DNA of 52,849 nt from Oscillospiraceae bacterium (GTDB taxonomy: Bacteria > Bacillota > Clostridia > Oscillospirales > Oscillospiraceae). Below, in pieces: positions 8,509 to 16,598 of this stretch (position 1 is its first letter; the number at the start of each line of letters is the position of its first letter). The position numbers and the translations under genes were made by a program. The DNA lies in contig JAETOQ010000008.1 of NCBI GenBank assembly GCA_021771635.1, forward strand, positions 1 through 52,849, given 5' to 3'. The notes beneath the pieces were generated by a model, which made no database searches, had not been told where the DNA came from, and was given only the letters and a program-made list of their open reading frames with translations.

Positions 8509-9096
8509 ATGCTGTTCGGAGATAAATCTTCCGCCGTGGATTGGCTGATCGTGGGACTTGGCAATCCCGGACAGAAATATGAGCATACCCGCCATAATAT
8601 GGGCTTTCTCACCGTGGACCTGCTGGCGGAGCAGAAGGGCGTAAAGCTGAATAAGGTGAAGTTCAAGTCTGCTTACAACATCATGGGCTTTGCCGGCTGC
8701 AAATGCCTGGTGATGAAGCCCCAGACCTATATGAACCTCTCCGGCGAGGCGGTGCGGGAGGCGGCGCAGTTCTATAAGATCCCCGCCGACCACGTGCTGG
8801 TGATCTATGACGATGTGTCTCTGCCTGTGGGCAAGCTGCGGGTCCGCCCCACCGGCTCCGCCGGCGGACACAACGGCATCAAAAACATCATCGCCCATCT
8901 GGGAACGCAGGACTTCCCCCGGATCAAGATCGGCACCGGCGCCCCTGGCGAGGGCGGCGACATGATCGGCTGGGTCATCGGCGTGCCCTCCCAGGCGGAG
9001 CGGAAGGTGCTGGTGGAAGCCTTTGAACGGGCTATCCAGGCCGCGGAGTGCGTCATTGAAAATGGCTGCCAGAAAGCCATGAACGACTTCAACTGA
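8509..9096 (+). CDS. pth: Peptidyl-tRNA hydrolase
   Basis: 195 aa. It releases tRNA from drop-off peptidyl-tRNA. The family signature is clear: IVGLGNPGQKYEHTRHNMGF (catalytic His), KPQTYMNLSG, the DDVSLP segment with the catalytic Asp, and GSAGGHNGIKNI. The start at MLFGD follows AAAGGAG. In Bacillus this gene is spoVC, between prs and mfd, as here. Confidence 0.97.
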   Translation: MLFGDKSSAVDWLIVGLGNPGQKYEHTRHNMGFLTVDLLAEQKGVKLNKVKFKSAYNIMGFAGCKCLVMKPQTYMNLSGEAVREAAQFYKIPADHVLVIYDDVSLPVGKLRVRPTGSAGGHNGIKNIIAHLGTQDFPRIKIGTGAPGEGGDMIGWVIGVPSQAERKVLVEAFERAIQAAECVIENGCQKAMNDFN

Positions 9097-9190
9097 CCAT
9101 TCCGCCGGGCAGGTGTCTTGCGGACTGCGGTGGATTGACAAGATTTTCGGCCCGCCGCATAAGAATAGCATGATGCGGAGCAGGCATATC

Positions 9191-9208
9191 CCGCCCCCCT
9201 GAGGGCGG
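9191..9208 (+). terminator. Small GC hairpin between pth and mfd
   Basis: CCGCCC and GGGCGG pair around 6 nt, followed by TTTGCGCC. The stem is short and the T-run poor, so read-through into mfd is likely. Confidence 0.3.
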
Positions 9209-9262
9209 TTTGCGCCTCTCCACACGCATAAATTTCCAATATTTTACAAGGACGGCCGAGAC

Positions 9263-12200
9263 ATGGAACAGTTCCTGCAACAACTGAAGACCATACCGGA
9301 GATATCTGAGCTGATCCGCCGGGTGGAGGAGGGCGGCTGCCCGGCGGCGGTCACCGGCCTCCAGCCGGTGCAGCGGGCCTGCGTGGGCGCCGCCATAGCT
9401 GCCGCGGCGGACCGTCCGGCGGTGTTCGTCTGCGGCGATGACCGGGAGGTCCGCCAGCTGGCAGGCGATCTGCGGACGCTGACCGGACAAGAGCCGGTGC
9501 TCCTGCTCTCCCGGGAGTGGCAGTTCCGGCCGGGGGCGGTGTCCTCCCGGGAGTGGGAGCGGAGCCGTCTGGCGGCCCTGTATGCCCTGTCCCAGGGAGA
9601 GGTCCGGACCGTGGTGGCCACCGCCGACGCACTGATGGCCCGCACGCTGCCCCCTCAACTGCTGAGATCTCTGACCATTCCGCTGGAAGTGGGCGGGCGG
9701 CTGGATCTGAAGCAGCTGACGGACCGGCTGCTCTCCGCCGGATATACCCGCTGCGGCCAGGTGGAGGGCGTGGGCCAGTTCGCCCTGCGGGGCGGCATTC
9801 TGGATGTGTTCTCCCCCCTGATGGATCAGCCAGTGCGGTGTGAGTTCTTCGATGACGAGATCGACTCCATGGGCACCTTTGACTCCGGCACTCAGCGGCG
9901 GACCGCCAATGTGGACTCCGCCCTGCTGCTGCCCGCCGCCGAGGTGCTGCCCCGCAGGGCGGAGGGCGGCCTGGAGGGGTTGAGCCGGAAGCTCTCCGCC
10001 CTGGCCGACAGGCTGGCGAAAAAGCAGAGGACGGAGCAGACCGTGGCCCGCCTGCGGGAGGACGCCGAGCGGCTGAAAAACGGCACGGACCCCGGCGGCA
10101 TGGACCGCTATCTGGCGGCTGTCTATCCGGAGATGACGGCGGGCGTCCACTATCTGCCCACCGACGCCGTGGTGTTCCTCAGCGAGAGCGGCCGGGTGGA
10201 CGAGCGGGTGAAGAGCACGCTGCTGCAGAACAAGCAGGATGTGGAGGCCCTGCTGGAGGCGGGGGTCATGGCGGGAGAGTACGGGAAGCTGCTGCTCTCC
10301 GCCGAGGAGCTGTACGCCGCGCTGGAGGAGTTCCCCGTCATCATGGCGGACTCCCTGCCCACCTCCCGGCACCCCATGCGGCCCCGGGGGCTTCTCGGCA
10401 TGAACGCCCGGCAGCTCAGTTCCTACGGCGGCAGCCTGGAGACGGCGGTCACGGACCTGGAGCACTACCGCGGCAGCGGCAGCGCCGTGCTGGTGCTGTG
10501 CGCCGGCGAGAGCCGGGCGAGGAATCTCCACCGTCTGCTGGAGGAGCGGGGCATCCCCGCCGCTCTGGACCTGAAGAATGCCGCCATGCCCAAGGGCGGC
10601 GAGGTGCGCATCTCCATCGGCGCCCTGTCCGCAGGCTGTGAGTGGCCTGCCTTGAAGCTGGCGGTGCTGACCGAGGGCCAGCTCACCGCCCCGGGACAGA
10701 AGCGGGCAAAGCTGAAAAAGGAGTCCAACCGCCAGAAGATCCAGTCCTACACGGACCTGACACCGGGGGACCTGGTGGTCCACGTCCACCACGGCGTGGG
10801 CCGGTTCGCGGGCATCCAGCGGATGCCGGTGGACGGCGTGGAAAAGGACTATATCAAGATCGATTACGCAGGGGGCGACTGCCTGTATGTCCCCGCCACA
10901 CAGCTGGACATGGTGTCCAAGTACATCGGCGGCGGCGAGGACCAGGAGCGCCAGAAGCTGAACAAGCTGGGCGGCACCGAGTGGGCCAAGCAGAAGACAA
11001 AGGCGAAGAAGGCCGCAAAGGACCTGGCTAAGGGCTTGACGGCGCTGTATGCCGAGCGGCAGCGCCGCCCCGGCTTCGCCTTCTCGCCGGACTCCCCCTG
11101 GCAGCAGGAGTTCGAGGAGGCCTTCCCCTACGCCGAGACTGACGACCAGCTGCGGGCCATCGCGGAGATCAAAAGCGACATGGAAAAGCCCCGGCCCATG
11201 GACCGCCTGCTCTGCGGCGACGTGGGCTACGGCAAAACGGAGGTGGCCCTCCGGGCCGTCATGAAGTGCATTCTGGACGGCAAGCAGGCGGCCATCCTGG
11301 TGCCCACCACCGTGCTGGCCCAGCAGCACTACGCCACCGCCAGCGGGCGCTTCAAGGATTTCCCGGTGAAGATCGAGGTGCTGTCCCGGTTCACCTCCGC
11401 CAAGGAGTCCAAGCGCATTCTGGAAGCCGCCCGGACCGGCGGCCTGGACCTGCTGATCGGCACCCACAAGCTGCTGCAAAAGGGAATGGAGTTCCACGAC
11501 CTGGGACTGCTGATCATCGATGAGGAGCAGCGCTTCGGCGTCACCCACAAGGAGCGGCTGAAGGAGATGAGCCGCCAGGTGGATGTGCTGACACTGTCCG
11601 CCACCCCCATTCCCCGAACGCTGAATATGGCTCTCTCCGGCCTGCGGGACATGTCCACCATCGAGGAGCCCCCCGCCGACCGCCAGCCGGTCCAGACCTA
11701 CGTGCTGGAGCACGACTGGGCCATTCTGGAGGACGCCATGCGGAAGGAGCTGGCCCGGGGTGGTCAGGTCTACTACCTCCACAACCGGGTGGAGAGCATC
11801 GACCTCACCGCCTCCCGCATCCAGAAGATGCTGGGTCCGGAGGTCCGCATCGTGACGGGCCACGGCAAGATGAGCGAGCAGGAGCTGTCCGGCGTGATGC
11901 AGGCCATGGTGGACGGAGAAGCGGACGTGCTGGTCTGCACCACCATTATCGAAACAGGCATCGACATCCCCAACGTCAACACCCTCATCATCGAGGATGC
12001 GGACCGCATGGGCCTGGCCCAGCTCCATCAGATCCGGGGCCGCATCGGCCGCAGCGCCCGGCGGGCCTACGCCTACCTGACCTACCGCCGGGGCAAGATC
12101 CTGCAGGAGACCGCCGCGAAGCGGCTCTCCGCCATCCGGGAGTATGTGGAATTCGGCTCCGGCTTCAAGATCGCCATGCGGGACCTGGAGATCCGGGGCG

Positions 12201-12778
12201 CGGGCAACCTGCTGGGCCCGGAGCAATCCGGGTATCTGATGAGCGTAGGCTACGACCTGTATTTGAAGCTGCTGGAGGAAGCAGTGCTGGAGGAGCGGGG
12301 CGAGGAGAAGCAGATCGAGACCGAATGCTCCGCCGACCTGACCGTCAACGCCAACATCCCGGAGCGGTATGTGCCTTCCCCGGAGCAGCGGATGGACCTG
12401 TACCGCCGCATCGCCGCCATCCGCACCGACGAGGATGCCTCCGACCTGCTGGACGAGATGCTGGACCGCTACGGCGAGGCGCCGAGGTCTGTCCTAACTT
12501 TGCTGGACGTGGCCCTGCTCCGGGCCGCCGCGGCGAAGGCAGGGGTGTCGGACATCTCCCAGAAGAAGGACGTGCTGAAATTCACCTTGGGCATTTTCCG
12601 CCCGGAGGCCCTGGTGTCCGTCTGCAACCTGACGAAGTACAAGTACCGCCTGACCCTGGCGGCAGGCGAGACCCCGGCCCTGTCGCTGAAGCTGAAGACC
12701 GGCGACGATGTGCTGGAGACCGCCATGACCCTGGTGGAGGACCTGCGCCTTGCCTCCGGCGGAGAAAAAACAGAATAA
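9263..12778 (+). CDS. mfd: Transcription-repair coupling factor
   Basis: 1171 aa, full length. Mfd removes RNA polymerase stalled at lesions and recruits UvrA. In order: a UvrB-like N-terminal region (1 to about 340), the RNAP-interaction domain (about 500-560, DLTPGDLVVHVHHGVGRF), the translocase with Walker A GDVGYGKTE near residue 650 and the DEEQ box (IIDEEQRFGV) near 750, LSATPIPRTL, the second RecA lobe with TTIIETGIDIPN, QIRGRIGRS, and a C-terminal TRCF domain. All motor motifs look intact. A long open frame antisense to it is a GC artefact. It is followed 67 bp later by the PrsA-like lipoprotein, probably in one transcript. Confidence 0.98.
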   Translation: MEQFLQQLKTIPEISELIRRVEEGGCPAAVTGLQPVQRACVGAAIAAAADRPAVFVCGDDREVRQLAGDLRTLTGQEPVLLLSREWQFRPGAVSSREWERSRLAALYALSQGEVRTVVATADALMARTLPPQLLRSLTIPLEVGGRLDLKQLTDRLLSAGYTRCGQVEGVGQFALRGGILDVFSPLMDQPVRCEFFDDEIDSMGTFDSGTQRRTANVDSALLLPAAEVLPRRAEGGLEGLSRKLSALADRLAKKQRTEQTVARLREDAERLKNGTDPGGMDRYLAAVYPEMTAGVHYLPTDAVVFLSESGRVDERVKSTLLQNKQDVEALLEAGVMAGEYGKLLLSAEELYAALEEFPVIMADSLPTSRHPMRPRGLLGMNARQLSSYGGSLETAVTDLEHYRGSGSAVLVLCAGESRARNLHRLLEERGIPAALDLKNAAMPKGGEVRISIGALSAGCEWPALKLAVLTEGQLTAPGQKRAKLKKESNRQKIQSYTDLTPGDLVVHVHHGVGRFAGIQRMPVDGVEKDYIKIDYAGGDCLYVPATQLDMVSKYIGGGEDQERQKLNKLGGTEWAKQKTKAKKAAKDLAKGLTALYAERQRRPGFAFSPDSPWQQEFEEAFPYAETDDQLRAIAEIKSDMEKPRPMDRLLCGDVGYGKTEVALRAVMKCILDGKQAAILVPTTVLAQQHYATASGRFKDFPVKIEVLSRFTSAKESKRILEAARTGGLDLLIGTHKLLQKGMEFHDLGLLIIDEEQRFGVTHKERLKEMSRQVDVLTLSATPIPRTLNMALSGLRDMSTIEEPPADRQPVQTYVLEHDWAILEDAMRKELARGGQVYYLHNRVESIDLTASRIQKMLGPEVRIVTGHGKMSEQELSGVMQAMVDGEADVLVCTTIIETGIDIPNVNTLIIEDADRMGLAQLHQIRGRIGRSARRAYAYLTYRRGKILQETAAKRLSAIREYVEFGSGFKIAMRDLEIRGAGNLLGPEQSGYLMSVGYDLYLKLLEEAVLEERGEEKQIETECSADLTVNANIPERYVPSPEQRMDLYRRIAAIRTDEDASDLLDEMLDRYGEAPRSVLTLLDVALLRAAAAKAGVSDISQKKDVLKFTLGIFRPEALVSVCNLTKYKYRLTLAAGETPALSLKLKTGDDVLETAMTLVEDLRLASGGEKTE

Positions 12779-12845
12779 AAGCTGTCATGACCGCCCCTCT
12801 CCCCTCATATATATAGAGGGACAACCTGGGGGGAGGAGTGGGGTT

Positions 12846-13889
12846 ATGAGGAAGCGCGTGACCATTCTGGCCCTGGTGCTGTGCCTGACCTTGACCGCCT
12901 GCGGCGGTGGGGAGGACAACCGGGGCCAGACGTCGTTTTTGGGCGCGGCGGCAGGCATTCAGGAGGACGCGGTGCTGCTGACGGTGGACGGCAGGGAGGT
13001 GCCCGCCTGGCGGTATCTGTACTGGCTGGCCTATACCTGTGACCGTGTCAGGGAGCGGTATGAGGAAAACGGCCTGAAGCTGGACTGGGATACGCCCCTG
13101 GGCGGCGGCACACTGGCGGACTATGCCCGGGACCAGGCCCTGGCGGACACGGCCCTGTACGCCACGGTGGAAAACTGGGCGGAGCGGTATGACTGCGGCC
13201 TGACCGGAGAGGATCAAATAGCCCTGGACGAGGACTGGACGGAAAAGGCGGCGGATCACGGAGGCGAGGAGGCCTATCTGGAGATCCTGGCAGACATGGG
13301 GCTGGACCAGGCCCGGGCCAAGGAGCTGTCCGGCGTGGGACAGATGTACGCCAAGCTCTATGCCCTTTCCAACACCGCGGACAGCGCCCTTGCGCCGGAC
13401 CGGGAGGCCCTGGAGGAATTTGCGGCGGAGCAGGGACTGCTGACGGTGGACCGCATCCTGGTCAGCGCCGGAGCGGACAAAGAGGCCGCCCGCCGGCGGG
13501 CGGCGGAGATCTTTTCCCAGCTCAACAGCGCGGCGGACCAGACGGCGAAGTTTACAGAGCTGGCGGCGACGGGAGACGACACGACCGGTCCCCGGACACT
13601 GAGCCCCGGAGACGGTGTGCTGGACACGGCGCTGGAAGAGGCCGCCGGAACACTGGCGGAGGGACAGTGTTCCGGCATTTTGGAGTCCGGCGAGGGCTTT
13701 TCCATCCTGCTGCGGCTGCCCACGGCCCCGGAGTCTGTATCCGCCGGCTATTTTGACCAGCGGCTCCAATCCGCCGCGGAGGGCGCGGCGGTAGAGACCG
13801 CGGAGGAATACGGAAAACTGGATATCGCCGGATTTTACAGATCTCTGCAGGCTGTCCGGGCGGCGGATCATAATACGATTTCTAGATAA
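12846..13889 (+). CDS. PrsA-like peptidyl-prolyl isomerase lipoprotein
   Basis: 347 aa as read. The signal peptide ends in a lipobox (LTLTAC, Cys at about 19), so the protein is probably lipid-anchored outside the membrane. The middle is helical chaperone-like (SurA/PrsA type). Residues about 205-305 resemble a parvulin domain, from VDRILVSAG to GILESGEGFSILLRLP. The likely role is folding of secreted proteins. The gene follows mfd, as prsA-like genes often do in Clostridia. Oddity: the last residues (NTISR) and the stop codon lie inside the terminal inverted repeat of a mobile element that begins near 13872, so the native C-terminus was probably replaced. An upstream in-frame extension is rejected because GGGGGGAGGAGTGGGG lies right before this ATG. 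Confidence 0.8.
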   Translation: MRKRVTILALVLCLTLTACGGGEDNRGQTSFLGAAAGIQEDAVLLTVDGREVPAWRYLYWLAYTCDRVRERYEENGLKLDWDTPLGGGTLADYARDQALADTALYATVENWAERYDCGLTGEDQIALDEDWTEKAADHGGEEAYLEILADMGLDQARAKELSGVGQMYAKLYALSNTADSALAPDREALEEFAAEQGLLTVDRILVSAGADKEAARRRAAEIFSQLNSAADQTAKFTELAATGDDTTGPRTLSPGDGVLDTALEEAAGTLAEGQCSGILESGEGFSILLRLPTAPESVSAGYFDQRLQSAAEGAAVETAEEYGKLDIAGFYRSLQAVRAADHNTISR

Positions 13890-13910
13890 AAAGATTTAAA
13901 AATCTTTTTA

Positions 13911-13933
13911 TGGCGGCGTGAAACGCCGCCGCA
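13911..13933. repeat. Left copy of a 23-bp palindromic direct repeat
   Basis: It is identical to 14152-14174. The core is GGCGGCGT, 3 nt, ACGCCGCC. The two copies bound the 218-bp insert exactly. Confidence 0.85.
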
Positions 13934-14151
13934 GCTTGTCGAAAAACCATTGTTTAGGAAAAAGAGACTTTCCGCGATGCAGGGGAGCACGAGGGGGCAG
14001 CGCCCGCCTCGTGTTGGATCGAATGTCCGCAGCGGACTGCGGCGCAGTCCGTTGCCCGCAAAGCGGGAGATTTTCAAAATGGTGCACATTTTGAAAATCG
14101 GGACATTAGCAGGCTGTCGAAAAAGGCCTCCCGGCCTTTTTCGACAGCCTG
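13934..14151. mobile_element. Family B hairpin-array element, copy nested in family A
   Basis: 218 bp, non-coding. It begins GCTTGTCGAAAAACC and ends TTTTTCGACAGCCTG, an inverted-end pair with consensus close to CAGSYTGTCGAAAAA. Internal hairpins in order: CGGACTGC/GCAGTCCG, CCCGC/GCGGG, GATTTTCAAAATG/CATTTTGAAAATC, and a perfect 18-bp terminal hairpin at 14111-14150. The 215-bp element at 27705-27919 has the same ends, module order and length with different stem sequences. Confidence 0.65.
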
Positions 14152-14174
14152 TGGCGGCGTGAAACGCCGCCGCA
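14152..14174. repeat. Right copy of the 23-bp palindromic direct repeat
   Basis: Exact match to 13911-13933; see there. In family A copy 2 this module occurs once only. Confidence 0.85.
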
Positions 14175-14292
14175 CCTGCGGCGCGCCAAGAAAAGTATTG
14201 ACAACATCCCTGGCGGCTGCGCCGCCGGGCCGCATTCCGCGGCCCCATAAAACGATGGCATCGTTTTATGAAGAATTCGTATAAGGAAATGT

Positions 14293-14331
14293 CCCCTGCT
14301 ATTTTCGTCACCTTGACGAAAATAGCAGGGG
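14293..14331. terminator. Perfect 18-bp hairpin downstream of the element cluster
   Basis: CCCCTGCTATTTTCGTCA pairs completely with its partner across a 3-nt loop. No T-run follows on the plus strand. It may be the displaced terminator of the mfd/PrsA-like transcript, pushed away by the element insertions, or another hairpin module. Confidence 0.45.
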
Positions 14332-14376
14332 TTATGTCAAAGATTTAACAAATTTTCAAAAACCCAATAGATTTGC

Positions 14377-14405
14377 TTGACGCGGGGGGAAAAAGCCACT
14401 ATAAT
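14377..14405 (+). promoter_or_regulatory. Sigma-A promoter of the thiolase gene
   Basis: TTGACG, 17 nt, TATAAT; near-consensus. It drives thl through a leader of about 140 nt. Confidence 0.85.
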
Positions 14406-14432
14406 CGAAATCGTGAGAGGTTTGTATCTGCC

Positions 14433-14476
14433 TGTTTGTCAAAAAATTAGCAATTATGTTAGAAAATTGACAAACA
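14433..14476 (+). promoter_or_regulatory. Inverted repeat in the thiolase leader, possible operator
   Basis: TGTTTGTCAA (14433-14442) and TTGACAAACA (14467-14476) are perfect 10-bp arms separated by 24 A/T-rich bases, starting about 20 nt downstream of the predicted transcription start. It could be a roadblock operator or an RNA hairpin. It does not match the Rex consensus, so I name no regulator. Confidence 0.5.
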
Positions 14477-14551
14477 AACTTCTCCACTTTTTTCGTATCC
14501 AGGGCGGTATGGATTGCCGCCAAAAATCTAATAAAAAAACGGAGGAACATC

Positions 14552-15808
14552 ATGAAAGACCTTTATATTGTGAATTGCTGCAGAACCGCTATCGGCTCTT
14601 TTGGCGGTTCCCTGAAGAACACCCCCGCCGCTGAGATGGGCGCCATCGTGGTCAAGGAGGCCCTGAACCGCGCCGGCGTTAGCCCTGAGCAGGTGGACGA
14701 GCTGATGTTCGGCTGCATCCTGACCGCCGGCCTGGGCCAGAACGTGGCCCGCCAGGTCTCTATCAAGGCTGGGATCCCCTACTCTGTTCCCGCCTATACC
14801 GTGGGCATGGTCTGCGGTTCCGGCATGAAGTCCGTCATCGAGGGCGCCCGCTCCATCCTGGCCGGCGATTCCGACATCGTGGTCTGCGGCGGCACCGAGA
14901 ACATGAGCGCCGCCCCCTTCGTCTCCACCGACGCCCGCTGGGGCGCCCGCATGGGTGATAAGAAGCTGGTGGACGAGATGATCAAGGACGGCCTGTGGGA
15001 CGCTTTTAACAACTACCACATGGGCACCACCGCTGAGAACATCAACGATGTGTGGGGCATCACCCGCAAGGAGCAGGACGAGTTCGCCGCCGCCTCCCAG
15101 CAGAAGGCTGAGGCTGCTCAGGCTGCCGGCCGGTTCGACGATGAGATCGTCCCCGTGCCCGTGAAGGTCAAGAAGGAGATCGTGGAGTTCAAGCGCGACG
15201 AGTTCCCCAAGGCCGGCGTCACCGCCGAGGGCATCGCCAAGCTGCGCGGCGCCTTCCCCGTGGGTCCCGAGTCCCCCAACCCTGAGGTCGTTCACACCTT
15301 CGAGGTCACCGGCGCCCGTGACGCCGAGGACAAGGGCCAGCAGCGCGTCACCGCCGCCAACGCCTCCGGCATCAATGACGGCGCCGCCGCCATCGTGCTG
15401 GCCTCCGGCGAGGCTGTTGAGAAGTACGGCCTGAAGCCCATGGTCAAGCTGATCGGCTGGGGCCAGGGCGGCGTCGATCCCAAGATCATGGGTGTCGGCC
15501 CCGTGCCCGCCTCCCGCGCGGCCATGAAGAAGGCCGGCGTGACCATCGACGACATCGACCTGGTCGAGGCCAACGAGGCCTTTGCCGCCCAGTCCATCGC
15601 CGTGGCCCGTGAGCTGGGCTTTGACATGAGCAAGGTCAACGTCAACGGCGGCGCCATCTCCCTGGGCCACCCCGTCGGCGCTTCCGGCGCCCGCATCATC
15701 GTCACCCTGGTGCACGAGATGATGAAGCGCCCCGAGGCCAAGAAGGGCCTGGCTACCCTGTGCATCGGCGGCGGCATGGGCACTGCCGTCGTGGTGGAGA
15801 AGTGCTGA
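14552..15808 (+). CDS. thlA: Acetyl-CoA C-acetyltransferase (thiolase)
   Basis: 418 aa. It condenses two acetyl-CoA to acetoacetyl-CoA, the entry step to butyrate or related pathways. The nucleophilic Cys sits in VCGSGMKS (near residue 90), NEAFAAQ and GHPVGASGAR (catalytic His) follow, and CIGGGMG near the end supplies the second catalytic Cys. About 25 residues longer than typical thiolases, with the extra length around VGPESPNPEVV to DKGQQR, just before NASGINDGAAA. Codon choice is very biased, like the rnf and dnaK genes, which suggests high expression. It has its own promoter, AAACGGAGGAACATC before the ATG, and a terminator: a single-gene unit with no other butyrate genes in the window. 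Confidence 0.93.
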   Translation: MKDLYIVNCCRTAIGSFGGSLKNTPAAEMGAIVVKEALNRAGVSPEQVDELMFGCILTAGLGQNVARQVSIKAGIPYSVPAYTVGMVCGSGMKSVIEGARSILAGDSDIVVCGGTENMSAAPFVSTDARWGARMGDKKLVDEMIKDGLWDAFNNYHMGTTAENINDVWGITRKEQDEFAAASQQKAEAAQAAGRFDDEIVPVPVKVKKEIVEFKRDEFPKAGVTAEGIAKLRGAFPVGPESPNPEVVHTFEVTGARDAEDKGQQRVTAANASGINDGAAAIVLASGEAVEKYGLKPMVKLIGWGQGGVDPKIMGVGPVPASRAAMKKAGVTIDDIDLVEANEAFAAQSIAVARELGFDMSKVNVNGGAISLGHPVGASGARIIVTLVHEMMKRPEAKKGLATLCIGGGMGTAVVVEKC

Positions 15809-15842
15809 GCTTCTGACACAGGACCATTGATCCAATGAACAG

Positions 15843-15875
15843 AGCGCCCCGGCATTTGCCGGGGCGCTTTTTCTC
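15843..15875 (+). terminator. Terminator of the thiolase gene
   Basis: AGCGCCCCGGCA and TGCCGGGGCGCT pair around 2 nt, followed by TTTTCTC. Confidence 0.9.
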
Positions 15876-15972
15876 ATATGAGAGAGGATGCACCAAGCGA
15901 AGCGGCTTTTGGAAAAGCCTTATCTGCCTGTGCCTCCGCCAAGGCCCCCTGTAAAGGCCAAGACCCGGCGGC

Positions 15973-16179
15973 TTATGCCGTCGGGCCTTTTCCGTCCTGA
16001 TGGATGGAGATGGCATTCACCGGGCAGCCGTTGGCGGCGTCCCGGACACGGGACTCCCGGCCCTTTTCCGGCAGGGCGGTGACGGTGGAGTATTTCCCCA
16101 CGATGCGGAATACCTCCGGCGCCGCGTAAGCGCACATGCCGCAGCCGATGCAGCGGGTGGTGTCGATAGTAATGGTCAT
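15973..16179 (-). CDS. Ferredoxin, single [4Fe-4S] cluster
   Basis: 68 aa. CIGCGMC supplies three ligands and a distant GCPVNAI the fourth. The position that in two-cluster or disulfide-bearing relatives holds a Cys is Ala here (CAYAAPEVF), so one cluster is expected, as in Thermotoga-type ferredoxins. Soluble low-potential electron carrier. The start at MTITID follows GGAGG with 8-nt spacing; longer in-frame extensions run into the hairpin element upstream. It is monocistronic. Possible partners encoded in the window are the Rnf complex and the unusual thioredoxin reductase at 23087. Confidence 0.9.
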   Translation of the reverse strand: MTITIDTTRCIGCGMCAYAAPEVFRIVGKYSTVTALPEKGRESRVRDAANGCPVNAISIHQDGKGPTA

Positions 16180-16200
16180 GCTGGATGCCTCCTTTTTCTC

Positions 16201-16473
16201 TATTGTAATGCGTACTGAACAAAGCCGAGAGCCTTGAAAGCCAAGGCCTTCAAGGCCATTTGGCTTTGTTCGAGTGCAAGGTTTTTGAGCTGAATTGTCT
16301 AAAAACCTTGCACCTTCCACCGGTAGCGCCGTAGCGCTACCGGTGGAAATACGCATTGTAACAATGGCTGGATCCCATAAAAGCGGCCTCTTTGAGCCGT
16401 ATTTATGGGATTGCGCGGCTACCGCCGCGCGAATAAACCGCAAAGCGGTTTATTCAGTAGACATTATTGTAAT
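16201..16473. mobile_element. Family C hairpin-array element flanked by 9-bp direct repeats
   Basis: TATTGTAAT occurs at both 16201-16209 and 16465-16473. Just inside, the ends form an imperfect inverted pair: TACTGAACAAA on the left and, reverse-complemented, TACTGAATAAA on the right. Between are six successive hairpins: ACAAAGCC-type (16218-16270), GTGCAAGGTTTTT/AAAAACCTTGCAC, TTCCACCGGTAGCG/CGCTACCGGTGGAA, ATCCCATAAA-type, GCGCGG/CCGCGC, and AATAAACCGC/GCGGTTTATT. No ORF. It lies in the 5' region of the ferredoxin gene. Confidence 0.6.
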
Positions 16474-16506
16474 ACATTTTCGGGCGTTCTCCAAATATTT
16501 TTTGAG

Positions 16507-16543
16507 GCAGGGAACTTTTGAGACGGCGCGACCGTCTCTTTCC
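16507..16543. repeat. Hairpin in the leader region of the SLH-protein gene
   Basis: GAGACGG and CCGTCTC pair around 5 nt, and the outer CAGGGAA/TTTCCCTG arms extend the stem imperfectly. It lies upstream of the predicted promoter. Function unknown. Confidence 0.4.
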
Positions 16544-16598
16544 CTGGAGAAAGGGGTATTTTTGGCAAAACCGCAAAATTTTTGTTTCCAAATCGACA

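Larger units (their letters stand above)
13872..14283. mobile_element. Family A hairpin MITE, copy 1, interrupted by a family B element
   Basis: The ends form imperfect inverted repeats: left ATACGATTTCTAGATAAAA, and right, reverse-complemented, ATACGAATTCTTCATAAAA. Interior modules match copy 2 (46236-46404) in order: an AAAGATTT/AAATCTTT hairpin, a GGCGGCGT/ACGCCGCC hairpin, the stretch GCGCCAAGAAAAGTATTGAC, a GGCGGC/GCCGCC hairpin, a GGCCGC/GCGGCC hairpin, and a terminal ATAAAACGAT/ATCGTTTTAT hairpin. Relative to copy 2 there is an extra 241 bp, made of a 218-bp insert plus a duplicated 23-bp palindrome. No transposase is present, so it would be non-autonomous. Confidence 0.7.

Noticed and set aside
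9089-12226. Open frame of more than 1000 codons on the minus strand opposite mfd
   Set aside because: Low-complexity, His/Gly/Gln/Leu-rich translation with no domain; it mirrors the codon bias of mfd, whose motifs are complete. GC-rich third positions keep the antisense frame open.
13911-14174. CRISPR array
   Set aside because: Only two repeat copies, a single 218-bp spacer packed with hairpins, and no cas genes.
14281-14551. Riboswitch or T-box in the thiolase leader
   Set aside because: I found a promoter, a long hairpin upstream and an inverted repeat, but no T-box sequence, no specifier-like fold and no aptamer core I recognise.
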